This document shows positions 34,888 through 43,681 of a DNA stretch of 64,000 nt, one piece after another. The stretch lies in assembly GCA_965197565.1 (NCBI GenBank), contig CBDANK010000002.1:744001-808000 (forward strand), read 5' to 3'. The notes below the pieces were generated by a model. That model made no database searches, was not told where the DNA came from, and was given only the letters and a program-made list of their open reading frames with translations. Origin of the DNA: G963667675 sp965197565 (lineage in GTDB: Bacteria; Chloroflexota; Dehalococcoidia; Lucifugimonadales; UBA3495). Position 1 is the stretch's first letter. Each line of letters opens with the position of its first letter. A program made the translations under genes and the position numbers.

Positions 34888-35324
34888 GCCTTCCGCGACG
34901 GGTTACCCAACTCCGCTCCGCACTCAGGACAGACCGTTAACCCCGGACCCGGTAGGGACCCGCAGTTGGGACAGGCCGTAGGCCCCCCCTCGGCGGCGCG
35001 CAGGACGGCCCGGACAGTCAGTACCTCTTGCTCCAACAGCCAATCCGGAGCACTGGCTTGGTCCTTCATTCGCTGGCGCAGAGCAGCGGCGGCCCGCAAG
35101 CGGTAGTCGCGCAACTGCTCCCGGTACAGATGGTCCGGGACTTGTCCCAACTGGTATTCCAATTGAAGAGTCCGAATTGAATCGTAAATATCCCCCAACT
35201 CCGCCGCCGAGCCAGCACCCGGGCGGCCGTCTCCGGACCGGGTCTGGAAACGTGATCTGAGGAAGGGATAAACAACTATGGCGATGCTGAACACCGCCAG
35301 CACCGCACCGACGAGCAAGGCCAT
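34884..35324 (-). CDS. CcmI-like membrane protein with zinc ribbon
   Basis: A 146-residue protein with an N-terminal membrane helix (LLVGAVLAVFSIAIVVYPFL), a helical hairpin (LQLEYQLGQVPDHLYREQL) and a C-terminal zinc ribbon (CPNCG...CPECG). The helix-plus-hairpin start is like the first part of CcmI, which chaperones apocytochrome c; the TPR part of CcmI is missing. It overlaps the next gene by four bases and follows ccmF by 65 bases. Confidence 0.75.
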   Translation of the reverse strand: MALLVGAVLAVFSIAIVVYPFLRSRFQTRSGDGRPGAGSAAELGDIYDSIRTLQLEYQLGQVPDHLYREQLRDYRLRAAAALRQRMKDQASAPDWLLEQEVLTVRAVLRAAEGGPTACPNCGSLPGPGLTVCPECGAELGNPSRKA

Positions 35325-35389
35325 TATTTCATCCGAGCTTCCAGTATTCGGCTTTCAGCGGTCAGCCAATTCAAGGCGGCCAAGGGTCT

Positions 35390-37402
35390 TCACGCCCCGC
35401 TTGCCCTGGCGCCGCCTGGGACAAGGCCGGGCGTTCTCAAGCCGGCCGGCACTGGGACGGATTGGGGCCACAACGAAATCAGAGTGCCCAGCACCAACAC
35501 CGGCCCAGCCACCCACATCCACCAGATCAAAGGATTCACCAATATCCTCAACCCAACGCTGCCGTTGGGCAAGTTCTCGCTGGGCACCAAGTACAGGTCC
35601 TCTACAGGGGTCGAACGGATGGCGGCGCGAGTGGCGGCCATGTTGAATGACGGATAGAAAGACCGTTTGGGATGAAAGGTCTCCAGCAATTCGCCGCCGC
35701 GGCTGACCTCGATGGAGGAAACAAACTCGGTGCGGTTGCCCTTGGGCTCGGCCGCCGTCCCCAAATACTGAATCTCATAGTCTTCGACAACCACACTCTC
35801 TCCCGGAGCCAACACTACATCCCTCTGGGTATTGAAGAATGTCGCGCCGATTACGCCCAAGGCTACCATAACCACAGCCAGGTGCACTACATAACCGCCG
35901 TAGCGGGGACGGTTGGCCGCGATAAGTCGTAAAAAGGCTAACGGGTAGTTTTCCTTAGACGAGCGATGACGGGAAATGGCGCCCCGGTGCCATTCCATAA
36001 ATATTCCGGTTGCCACCAAGGCCCCCAGGCCGAAACCGATCAAAGCGAACCACTCCCTCATGCCCAAGCCAATTAGCAAGACTACAACCGTGGTCCCCGC
36101 TAGGGCGGGCGGGAGCAACGCCCTGCGCACGCTGGCCGGAGTGGCCCGGCGCCAGGGCAACAGGGGCCCCACCCCCATCAGAAAGAGCAACCCCAGCAAC
36201 AACGGACCATTGACTTGATCGTAGAAAGGCCGGGCCACGGAAATCTCCTCTCCGGTAGCCAGACGTGAAACAAGGGGATACACAGTACCCCACAGGGTTA
36301 TGAAAGCGACGGCCAGCAGCAACAAATTGTTGACCAGGAACGCGGCCTCTCGCGACAACATCGAATCCAGAGTCTGGGCGCTCTTCATTATCGGATAGCG
36401 CCAGAAAAACACCAGCAAGGGTACCAGCACGCCTACAGCCAGGAAGATTAGGAATATCCAACCCAGCGTGGACGCTCCGAAGGAATGGACCGATGGGACC
36501 GGCCCGCCGCGGTTCATGAACATGCCGTATAGCGCCAAGCCAAAAGCGACATTTATCAACACCACATTCCACATTCGGAACATTCCTCGCCGCTTTTGCA
36601 CCATAATGGAATGAACGAAGGCGGTGAGGGCCAGCCACGGCATGAAAGCGGCATTCTCCACCGGGTCCCAGAACCAGAAACCGCCCCATCCCAATATGGT
36701 GTAAGCCCACCAAGAACCTAACAACAGGCCACTGGCCAGTAAAACCCAGGAGATGAGTCCCCACACGCGGCCCGGGTCCACCCACTCGTCCCCAGTTTTG
36801 CCGCCGATGAGGGAGCCCAAGGCGAAAGCGAAGGGCAAGCTGATGCCGATCAAGCCCGCCATCAACGCCGGCGGATGGAAGAACATGCCGAGATGAGTCA
36901 AGAGGGGATTGATTCCCTCGCCGTCCGCCGGGGTGAAGGGCAGCTTGTCGAAGGGGTTGGCCATAAACCCCATGACAGCCAAGAAGAAGGCCAAGACCAC
37001 CATCAATATTCCGGTGGTGTAAGGGAGAGTATCCCGGACCTTGGCCGGCGCCAGCCGCACGGCTATTGCCGACATAGCCGCCAGAGCGAAAGAAATGAAC
37101 AGCAACGACCCTTCGTTGCCAGCGTAAAAAGCCACCCAAGTGAACTTGTGGGGCATGGCTAGATCGCTGTGCTGGGCCACGTAAGCCACTTCGAAGTCCC
37201 GGTTGATGAATGAGGCCACCAGGCTGAGCGTCGCCACCAATAGCACCAAGGCGGTGAGGTAAACGGCACTGCGGGAGCTTTCCATCAGGGCCGGCGAACC
37301 TCTGAGCTTGCCCACTACCGAGCCTAAAGCGGCGTAGGACACCAAGGCCAACGCTATCCAAAGACAGATTGCGCCGAGATCAGCCATTTCGTTCCGGCTC
37401 AT
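35390..37402 (-). CDS. ccmF: Cytochrome c-type biogenesis haem lyase subunit CcmF
   Basis: A 670-residue polytopic membrane protein of the haem handling family. The WWD haem-binding segment is at residues 231-256 (WWAYTILGWGGFWFWDP, then FMPW), and conserved histidines lie in LGMFFHPPALM and nearby loops. It transfers haem to reduced apocytochrome together with CcmH. The start is uncertain: the ATG at 37402 directly abuts AAGGAGG, while the ATG at 37387 is 15 bases from it. Both overlap the end of ccmH, so the genes are coupled. CcmA, B, C and E are not in the window. Confidence 0.95.
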   Translation of the reverse strand: MSRNEMADLGAICLWIALALVSYAALGSVVGKLRGSPALMESSRSAVYLTALVLLVATLSLVASFINRDFEVAYVAQHSDLAMPHKFTWVAFYAGNEGSLLFISFALAAMSAIAVRLAPAKVRDTLPYTTGILMVVLAFFLAVMGFMANPFDKLPFTPADGEGINPLLTHLGMFFHPPALMAGLIGISLPFAFALGSLIGGKTGDEWVDPGRVWGLISWVLLASGLLLGSWWAYTILGWGGFWFWDPVENAAFMPWLALTAFVHSIMVQKRRGMFRMWNVVLINVAFGLALYGMFMNRGGPVPSVHSFGASTLGWIFLIFLAVGVLVPLLVFFWRYPIMKSAQTLDSMLSREAAFLVNNLLLLAVAFITLWGTVYPLVSRLATGEEISVARPFYDQVNGPLLLGLLFLMGVGPLLPWRRATPASVRRALLPPALAGTTVVVLLIGLGMREWFALIGFGLGALVATGIFMEWHRGAISRHRSSKENYPLAFLRLIAANRPRYGGYVVHLAVVMVALGVIGATFFNTQRDVVLAPGESVVVEDYEIQYLGTAAEPKGNRTEFVSSIEVSRGGELLETFHPKRSFYPSFNMAATRAAIRSTPVEDLYLVPSENLPNGSVGLRILVNPLIWWMWVAGPVLVLGTLISLWPQSVPVPAGLRTPGLVPGGARASGA

Positions 37403-38063
37403 CCTCCTTTGGAATTTCTGCTGGAATTTCTGGGCTGCCTGCTTCGGAAATGGACGCGCTTTGGCCGGCTTCGTTGGCTTCCGGTAAGTCCGGGCCGGAA
37501 TGACCCGCGCCCGTTCTTGGATTGCCGCCTTGGGACAGGGTCAACTCCCGGTCGACGGCCTCCAAGTAAGGTTCCAGGTCATCGTCAAACGAGGGCTCGG
37601 CCGCTATGTCCCCCGTACTGCGTGAGGCCATTGACCGGATGATGACGAAGACCGCAGCCATGGCAGCCAAGACGCCAACCACCGGCAAAACCCAAGCCAA
37701 CAAGTTGACTCCTGACTTGGGCGGCGCCGCCAAGACCTGGGGACCGTAACGGTCCACGAAAAAGTCCAGAATCTCCTCACGGCTGGCGCCTTGGGCCAGC
37801 ATCTCCCGGACTATTCGACGCATCTGCTTGGATAGCACCACCTGGGCTTGGTCGATGGTCTCCGCCGGACACACCGGGCATATAAGCATCCTGTCGATGG
37901 ACTGGGCCACTTCTTCGTCGTAGAGAAGCTCCTGGTCCAGACCTTGCGCGTGGGCTGCGCCGCCGCCAGCCAACAACAGCGCCGCAAGCAAAGACAAGGT
38001 ACATGCTAGGGGCCTGAGCAGTCCAGGCACTAGTCCGGTTCTCACGAGAAAGCTGTCAAGCAT
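37380..38063 (-). CDS. ccmH: Cytochrome c-type biogenesis protein CcmH
   Basis: A 227-residue thiol-disulfide component of the haem lyase. After a signal peptide ending AAHAQ, the CcmH/CycL domain has MLICPVCPAETIDQAQ with the C-x-x-C pair (the usual motif is LRCPVCQ), SKQMRRIVREMLAQG, and FVDRYGPQVLAAPP, then a membrane helix and a Pro/Glu-rich tail. The ATG at 38063 is taken as the start because the frame further upstream, to 38153, reads through an inverted-repeat element (ALTLALSQRERG). It is the first gene of the maturation operon. Confidence 0.9.
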   Translation of the reverse strand: MLDSFLVRTGLVPGLLRPLACTLSLLAALLLAGGGAAHAQGLDQELLYDEEVAQSIDRMLICPVCPAETIDQAQVVLSKQMRRIVREMLAQGASREEILDFFVDRYGPQVLAAPPKSGVNLLAWVLPVVGVLAAMAAVFVIIRSMASRSTGDIAAEPSFDDDLEPYLEAVDRELTLSQGGNPRTGAGHSGPDLPEANEAGQSASISEAGSPEIPAEIPKEDEPERNG

Positions 38064-38077
38064 CCCCGCCTCAGTCC

Positions 38078-38223
38078 CAGGGCATGTGCAAAGTCGTCCC
38101 CTCTCCCTTTGGGAGAGGGCCAGGGTGAGGGCCGTTCCCGGTGTAGCAGCCATGTTTGGTGTGAAGGCTTCCCCCTCATCCTAACCTTCTCCCCTGGGGA
38201 GAAGGGACTTTGCACATGCCCTG
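38078..38223. mobile_element. MITE-like element, complete copy (CATGTGCAAAGTC ends)
   Basis: A 146-base element with 18-base terminal inverted repeats: CAGGGCATGTGCAAAGTC at the left and its complement ending at 38223. The core has CTCTCCC...GGGAGAGG and TTCTCCC...GGGGAGAAGG hairpins. The same ends, around another core, bound 62622-63243. Confidence 0.75.
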
Positions 38224-38266
38224 CCCCGGTCCAAGAGGGTGTCTAAAAAGGTGTTGCTTTGGGGCC

Positions 38267-38400
38267 CAGGGCATGTGCAAAGTCGTTCCCCTCTCCCTTT
38301 GGGAGAGGGCTAGGGTGAGGGCCCTTCCCAGTGTGGTAGTCATGTCTGGTGTGAAGGCTTCCCCCTCATCCTAACCTTCTCCCTTAAGGAGAAGGGATTT
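38267..38400. mobile_element. MITE-like element, right end missing
   Basis: A second copy of the element at 38078 in the same orientation. The left end and both hairpins are kept, but the sequence departs after AGAAGGGATTTTT and the right terminal repeat is gone. It stops a few bases before the end of the HAD gene and may serve as its terminator. Confidence 0.7.
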
Positions 38401-38407
38401 TTTATCA

Positions 38408-39094
38408 CTAAGCCTTCAACAGCCCCGCCAGAGTCTCAAGGTCGGGTACCTCGAGATCGGGTTCACATTGGATAAGCGGGGTAGAGGCGGCTCCTCTGCG
38501 GTTGACCCAAACCGTCTTAATCCCAAGGGCACTGGCAGGAGCGATGTCGTGATACAAGCTCTGGGCCACGTGCACCTGCCGACCGGCATCCACTCCGGCG
38601 GCGCTCATGGCGTAGCGGAAATTGTGCTCCGACGGTTTGTAAGACTTCAGTTGCTCCGAGGTGACGACCCAGTCGAAAGGGACCTTCAACAGTGCCTGGG
38701 AATAGCGAAACAGGTCTTCGTCTACATTGGAAATGATGCCCAGCTTGAACCTAGTCTTCAAGGTCTCCAGGGCCGGGACAGTATCGGGGAAGGGGTGCCA
38801 GTCCCGCATCGACTCCGTCAAGATGTTTTCTTCTTCGGGCCGCATATTCAGATTCAAGCGGTCTTTTAGACCCGTAACCACCTGTGCCAGGACAGCTCGA
38901 TAGTTTACGAAGGGAGTCTGCGACTGGGCTTCCCGCTCGTACTGCCCATATAACTGGAGCAAGCCGGTTTCCGACGGCCGGGCTTGGCTGCGGGACAGCA
39001 GCGGTTCCAGGGCCGAAAGAATACCCCCTTCCCAGTCAATCAGTGTGCCGTAGCAATCGAAGCTCAGAACGGAGATGTCTTTGAAGTCCAGCAT
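38408..39094 (-). CDS. HAD family hydrolase, type II haloacid dehalogenase-like
   Basis: A 228-residue HAD-superfamily protein. The nucleophile D13 lies in SFDCYGTLID, SNVDEDL is motif II, K in SEQLKSYKPSEHNF is motif III, and AQSLYHDIAPASALG is motif IV. The D-C-Y-G-T start is shared by L-2-haloacid dehalogenases and many phosphatases of the same group, so dehalogenase activity is possible but not assured. It lies between the cytochrome maturation and ACIII clusters without evident link. Confidence 0.88.
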   Translation of the reverse strand: MLDFKDISVLSFDCYGTLIDWEGGILSALEPLLSRSQARPSETGLLQLYGQYEREAQSQTPFVNYRAVLAQVVTGLKDRLNLNMRPEEENILTESMRDWHPFPDTVPALETLKTRFKLGIISNVDEDLFRYSQALLKVPFDWVVTSEQLKSYKPSEHNFRYAMSAAGVDAGRQVHVAQSLYHDIAPASALGIKTVWVNRRGAASTPLIQCEPDLEVPDLETLAGLLKA

Positions 39095-39262
39095 GTATTA
39101 TCACCGGACCTGGGCTCAGTCCCAGGGTTGTTTAATTGTCGAAAATGTCATTCCGAGCCGTAGACGAGGAGTCTGCCCCTGGCTTGAACAAGGGGTGACA
39201 TTGAAGAGCGTCAGCCTGTCCCGGCATAGGCCGGGGGTGGGCACATTCCCTTCCCAGCTACT

Positions 39263-40261
39263 CTATGGCGCGACCACAAAGTCTCCGAACATAGTGACGT
39301 TGTGCCCCGGAAAGGTGCATACAAACTGGTAAGCGCCAGCCTGGGGAGCGATGAAACGCACCTCGCCGGTTTGCCCAGGGTCCAGCAGCAGGCTGCTGGC
39401 AATGATGTCAGGGTCTCCCGGCTCAATCCAGCCATTGCCCGGGCCGGCCACCGTTCCCCGGATGGCGACCGCGTCTTTCTGCTCGGCTTGCACAATCACC
39501 AAGTTATGCTGAAAGAGACGGGAACCGTTGTTGAAGACCAATACCACCTCGCTGCCGGCTGCAACTTCCAACCTGTCCTTGTCAAACTCCAGTGCGTCTC
39601 CGTTTACCCCGACTTGCATACCGGGCGGAGTTGTCGGAGAGTCTCCATCCGTTGACACTTCCGGTGTCGGGTCCGGAGTAGGCGCTGCGGTTGTCGAGGG
39701 CAGGGTGGCGATATACTGGGCGATTGTGCTGATTTCGTCGGCGCTTAACAACTTGCCAAAGGGCGGCATGACGCTGTCGTCGCCAAAGTACCGCGGCCGG
39801 CCGGGTTGGGCCGTAAACTCTACGACGGACTGAATGAAATCGGGAGTAAATAGCGTCAAGTCGGTGGGCGCTTGTTCTTGGTAGCCGTACTGGTCCATCA
39901 AGGTCCTAAGCACCGACCCGGCGCCTTGGGGGCTGGCGCTGCCTTTAGCGTCATCGCCGTGACACATGGAGCAGTTGACAGTGAAAAGATGACGCCCGGT
40001 CCCGGTATCGAAGGCCGTCGATTCCTGCGGCGGAAACCAAGCCACCGAGCTGGCCGGCGCACTCAAGCTGGGTGGTTCGCCGGACTTGTAGGACTGCTGA
40101 TAATGCATCTCATAAAATATGTCCACCGGGTAGGACCCTTGAGTACACCCGACGGCAAACAGGCCGACGAAAAGGGCCAAGCCAAAGAGACAGCCCTTGA
40201 GCTTTCCGCCAAAGCCTGCTTTATCCTGTTGGTCTGTCCTAGCTGGTGGGTGAATGTCCAT
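39263..40261 (-). CDS. ActE-like cytochrome c lipoprotein fused to a cupredoxin domain
   Basis: A 332-residue protein with two electron-transfer domains. The lipobox AVGC gives lipidated C39. The mono-haem cytochrome c domain has CSMCH (C97, C100, H101) and an axial Met in SVMPPFG (M165), and matches the ActE subunit of alternative complex III. A Thr/Pro-rich linker (about residues 190-215) leads to a cupredoxin domain with all four type 1 copper ligands in order: H252 (QHNLV), C315, H320 and M324 (CTFPGHNVTM). It is last in the act cluster, 14 bases after actD. The fusion would place an auracyanin-like acceptor on the complex itself. Confidence 0.92.
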   Translation of the reverse strand: MDIHPPARTDQQDKAGFGGKLKGCLFGLALFVGLFAVGCTQGSYPVDIFYEMHYQQSYKSGEPPSLSAPASSVAWFPPQESTAFDTGTGRHLFTVNCSMCHGDDAKGSASPQGAGSVLRTLMDQYGYQEQAPTDLTLFTPDFIQSVVEFTAQPGRPRYFGDDSVMPPFGKLLSADEISTIAQYIATLPSTTAAPTPDPTPEVSTDGDSPTTPPGMQVGVNGDALEFDKDRLEVAAGSEVVLVFNNGSRLFQHNLVIVQAEQKDAVAIRGTVAGPGNGWIEPGDPDIIASSLLLDPGQTGEVRFIAPQAGAYQFVCTFPGHNVTMFGDFVVAP

Positions 40262-40275
40262 GTCTTTGAGCAGGG

Positions 40276-40785
40276 CTATGTCTGGCGCACCACGTCTACG
40301 GCCCCCGCCTGGGTCAATATACCCGACACTTGGGTCAGTTGCTCCTCCTCTACGTTCACCAAAACGCCGATGTAACCTTCGGTGATTCGGGTGTCGTAGA
40401 GCCCCTTTTTCACTTTGGGAAGCCGTGACTCAAAAAGGATGCCCAGGATGGTAAAAATGATGGCGCTCAGCATGGTGCTTTCGTAGGTGACCACCGCCAT
40501 GGGGGGCAGGGACAGGATGGGTTTCCCTCCTTGAGTCAGGGGGTAGGCCAACTGGGTCATAGAGGTCAGGATGATCCCAATCGTTAGGCCAACCAACGCT
40601 CCAATAAAAGGAAAAATGTAGAGCCGGTGGCTCTCATGACGTTCTCCAAACGCTCCTTCCGGGTAAGGGGCATCGGTCAGAAAGTCGTAGTCTTGGGGCG
40701 AGATATTGGCCCGCTGCAAAGCGTCTCCCGCCTCGGCAGCATAGTTAGGGTCTTCGAACAGGCCCAATATCGGCATTCTTGCCAT
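40276..40785 (-). CDS. actD: Alternative complex III subunit ActD (DUF3341)
   Basis: A 169-residue DUF3341 protein with two transmembrane helices (FPFIGALVGLTIGIILTSM and MLSAIIFTILGILF), a cytoplasmic N-terminal ferredoxin-like part (LGLFEDPNYAAEAGDAL) and a C-terminal tail. Its place between ActC and ActE and its length fit ActD, which anchors the cytochrome side of the quinol:cytochrome c/cupredoxin oxidoreductase in the membrane. Confidence 0.9.
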   Translation of the reverse strand: MARMPILGLFEDPNYAAEAGDALQRANISPQDYDFLTDAPYPEGAFGERHESHRLYIFPFIGALVGLTIGIILTSMTQLAYPLTQGGKPILSLPPMAVVTYESTMLSAIIFTILGILFESRLPKVKKGLYDTRITEGYIGVLVNVEEEQLTQVSGILTQAGAVDVVRQT

Positions 40786-40851
40786 CGCGTCCCTCTCTTA
40801 GACGGCTAAGACTGGTTCAGCTATCCTTTGACTGGGTCTAGTCTTCAGGGT

Positions 40852-42243
40852 CTAATCCTCTCGGAAGGTTGCCGGCACCGTCCGGCGGCCCACCCGGATC
40901 TCGGTCTTGAGAATATCCCCTTCTTTTATGTCGTACAGCGGTATCAGCGGGACCACGCGGCTCAACAACAACATCAAGATGGCCACCATAGCGAAAGTGC
41001 CCATGATGATGACTATTTCGACTATGCTCGGCGCGTAGGTGTACCAGTTGAAAGTGAATATTTGCTTCTGGGCCAGTCCTGGCACGATAATCAGGAACCG
41101 CTCCAACCACATGCCAATGTTGACCGAAATACAAGCGATGGACATGAGCCAAAGGTTGCGGCGGGTGCCGCGGCTCAGCCACAAGGCCATAGGCAAGAAA
41201 TAGGTCAACCCCACGAAAAAGATCATCCACAGGTTCCAAGGCGGCTGGGTAAACTGGAAGTCCCTTAGCGCCACCTCGTCGGCCTCCATCCCGTAGAAGC
41301 CGAAGATGACCTCCATGGCGAAGAAGTAGAACCAGCCGGTGGCGACTACGATCAGAAGCCTTCCCAAGGCGTCGATGTGCTCCAACCGGATGTAGTCCTG
41401 CCAGCTATAAGCCCAGCGCAGCAGGATCATCACGAAGACCACCGCCGAGACCCCAGAATGCACCGCTCCCACTACGAAGTAAGGGGCAAATATGGTGGAG
41501 TGCCAGGACTTCACCGACACCGCCATGCCGAAATCCCAGGACACTATGCTGTGCACCGAGACGAACACCGGCAGAATCAGGGCCGACAGTAGCACTCCGG
41601 CGATAATCTGCAGTTTCCACTGCCGTGCGTTGCCCTGCCAACCCATGGCCAGAATCCCGTATATCCGGTGGCTTAGGCCGGTGGTCCGGTCTCGCAGCAC
41701 CGCAAAGTCGGGAAGCAGGGCGATGACCACGAACAGGATGCTGGAGGTCAAGTAGGTGTATACCGCGCTGGGGTCCCAGACCAAGGGCGACCGGATATTC
41801 GGCCAAATTCCCCTGGCAAAGTCGTAAGGAACGAAGGGCAGCGTGTAGATCCAATAGATGGTGCGCCAAGGCCGCCCGGTGTGAATCAGCGGCATCAGCA
41901 TCGCCGTCATTAGCGAGAAAACCGTAAGAACTTCGGCGGCCCGGGTAGCCGGCCGCCGCCACTCGGCCTTGGAAAGCCGCAAGATGGCCGAGAGCATCAC
42001 CCCGGCGTGGCTGATGCCGATCCAGAACACGAAGTTGGTGATGAAGAAGCCCCACATCACCGGACGGTTCAACCCGGTAACCCCGTAACCGCGGTTGATC
42101 AGGAATCCGGCGGCGGAGAAAGCACCCAGCACGAACACCGCCAGGATGGCAACGGATATCCAGAACCACTTGGGCGAGTTGAGAATAGAGCGGAGCAGGT
42201 CCGCATTGACTTGTCTTGCCGGTAGGACTCTACCTTCCTGCAT
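40852..42243 (-). CDS. actC: Alternative complex III subunit ActC (NrfD-like)
   Basis: A 463-residue integral membrane protein of the NrfD/PsrC family with about ten helices. WGFFITNFVFWIGISHAGVM, RAAEVLTVFSLM and IHTGRPWR are the conserved ActC segments near the quinol site, and VVGAVHSGVSAVVFVMIL lies in the second half. It oxidises menaquinol or another quinol in the complex. It follows actF by 31 bases and precedes actD by 66. Confidence 0.93.
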   Translation of the reverse strand: MQEGRVLPARQVNADLLRSILNSPKWFWISVAILAVFVLGAFSAAGFLINRGYGVTGLNRPVMWGFFITNFVFWIGISHAGVMLSAILRLSKAEWRRPATRAAEVLTVFSLMTAMLMPLIHTGRPWRTIYWIYTLPFVPYDFARGIWPNIRSPLVWDPSAVYTYLTSSILFVVIALLPDFAVLRDRTTGLSHRIYGILAMGWQGNARQWKLQIIAGVLLSALILPVFVSVHSIVSWDFGMAVSVKSWHSTIFAPYFVVGAVHSGVSAVVFVMILLRWAYSWQDYIRLEHIDALGRLLIVVATGWFYFFAMEVIFGFYGMEADEVALRDFQFTQPPWNLWMIFFVGLTYFLPMALWLSRGTRRNLWLMSIACISVNIGMWLERFLIIVPGLAQKQIFTFNWYTYAPSIVEIVIIMGTFAMVAILMLLLSRVVPLIPLYDIKEGDILKTEIRVGRRTVPATFRED

Positions 42244-42274
42244 GGAAGCTCCAATAACTCCAAAAAGCCGTCAG

Positions 42275-43681
42275 CTACTCAGGCTTGGCCAGCACCAGGT
42301 ACCGGCCCCGGATCAGGGTGTCCATCCGTTGATATTTAGCTCCCTCCTTGGTCTCCCAGACCGACAGTATGGGAATTAGCCTGCTGGCGGCCAAGTAAAT
42401 AAATGCGGCGGCCCCCAGACCCCCGATCACCATAAAAACGTCCCAGACATCGGGCCATGCCGGTCCGGGCATGAACTCGAAAAAGATAGCGTAAATGTCT
42501 CCGGCGTTGAATGACCCGACGAAGGTCTTCAAGTTAAAAATGAACGCGCCAGCCACCGCCGACAAACCAGCCAGCGCCGGTCCCCAGTCGGTCTTGCGCA
42601 CCGGATTCCAAAGCAAGATCAGGAAAGGCAGGACGAAGCTGAAGAAGAAGTTGGCGGCGAAGGCGCCGCCATAGGCCTCGATGAAAAAGTACTTGATAAT
42701 GTTTTGTTCAATTTCCAGACGGCCGTACCAAAAGGTGATCAAGAAAGCAAAGGTATGGTAGGCCCAGAGCAAGGTGAATCCCAAAAGGATTTTGCTGGCC
42801 GACCAGAAGGTCGACACGCCGATGTATTCCTGGTATCCGCCCCAACGGCGCATTATAAACAGCACCACTAGGATCAACCCCAGAGCGGACTGGAAGCTGG
42901 TGAGGCTGAAGAGAGGCGGGAATATGGAATCTTTCCAACCGGGCACCAAGCTCATAGCGTAGTCGGTGCTGATAATGAAATGCACGTAAATAAGCAACAT
43001 GAAGTAGAAGGCGCCCAGCATGGCCAGGCCGGCCTTTTGAGCCATCCATTGCCTTTTGGTGCCATACCAGTGGCCCGCCAGCAATGAGTACAGCTTCCGC
43101 CGGAACCCGGTGGCGGTCAGCCGGCTTTCCGCCATGTCCGGGACGGCCGACAACCACAAAATCGCCAGGCTGGCCACGGCCAGAAATATGATGCCCAGAA
43201 CGTCCCATGCCAGCGGCCCGCCTATGGGGACTTCGAACCAGATGGTCCTCCGTATCTCCAGTTCTTCAACCCCGATATCCGGGTTCTTGACCGATGGCAG
43301 AACAATCATCAATGGAATGAACATCAGGACGTTCAGAACACCGACTACGGCAAACAATTCAGATACCCGGGAGAGGGGCCTTCTCCAGTGGCTCTTGGTA
43401 AACCGGAAAGCGACCGCAGCCAGCGGCGCGGCGCCGGTGACCATGAACAAGAACATGAATATGGCGGCGTAGTAACCCCAAGGCGCGTGCTGGCCGAACC
43501 CGTCGTCGATGGCCCGGACCACGAACCCGATGATACCCAGCACAAACAAGATGCCGGCGGCCGCTAGAGCAAGGGTAAAGGGCCTGGGCATGGATGTGGT
43601 CTTATCCGCCACGTCCCGGGTGACACTCTCGGGGGCGGGAAACACCCACATGCCGTTGGAGCTATGCTCGCTAGCCGTCAC
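42275..43681 (-). CDS. actF: Alternative complex III subunit ActF-like (NrfD-related)
   Basis: A 468-residue integral membrane protein, a paralogue of ActC with about ten helices. The segment STDYAMSLVPGWKDSIFPP is like the DWxMSLEPHW...STIFG hallmark of ActF, so I assign it to ActF and not to a second ActC. In the usual act operon ActF follows ActE; here it sits between the iron-sulfur protein and ActC. Its start overlaps the end of the iron-sulfur gene by 11 bases, so the two are coupled. Confidence 0.8.
   Translation of the reverse strand: MTASEHSSNGMWVFPAPESVTRDVADKTTSMPRPFTLALAAAGILFVLGIIGFVVRAIDDGFGQHAPWGYYAAIFMFLFMVTGAAPLAAVAFRFTKSHWRRPLSRVSELFAVVGVLNVLMFIPLMIVLPSVKNPDIGVEELEIRRTIWFEVPIGGPLAWDVLGIIFLAVASLAILWLSAVPDMAESRLTATGFRRKLYSLLAGHWYGTKRQWMAQKAGLAMLGAFYFMLLIYVHFIISTDYAMSLVPGWKDSIFPPLFSLTSFQSALGLILVVLFIMRRWGGYQEYIGVSTFWSASKILLGFTLLWAYHTFAFLITFWYGRLEIEQNIIKYFFIEAYGGAFAANFFFSFVLPFLILLWNPVRKTDWGPALAGLSAVAGAFIFNLKTFVGSFNAGDIYAIFFEFMPGPAWPDVWDVFMVIGGLGAAAFIYLAASRLIPILSVWETKEGAKYQRMDTLIRGRYLVLAKPE

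Larger units (their letters stand above)
38064..38407. other. Intergenic region filled by two MITE-like elements
   Basis: No gene is visible. The gap is mostly one complete and one end-truncated copy of a short inverted-repeat element. A short link (38224-38266) containing GGTGTCTAAAAAGGTG lies between them. Confidence 0.6.

Noticed and set aside
35955..37361. A 468-codon frame overlapping ccmF in another frame
   Set aside because: The translation is Arg/Gly/His-rich shadow sequence; ccmF has the WWD motif and membrane helices.
38064..38153. N-terminal extension of CcmH
   Set aside because: These codons read through an inverted-repeat element; the ATG at 38063 starts a normal signal peptide.
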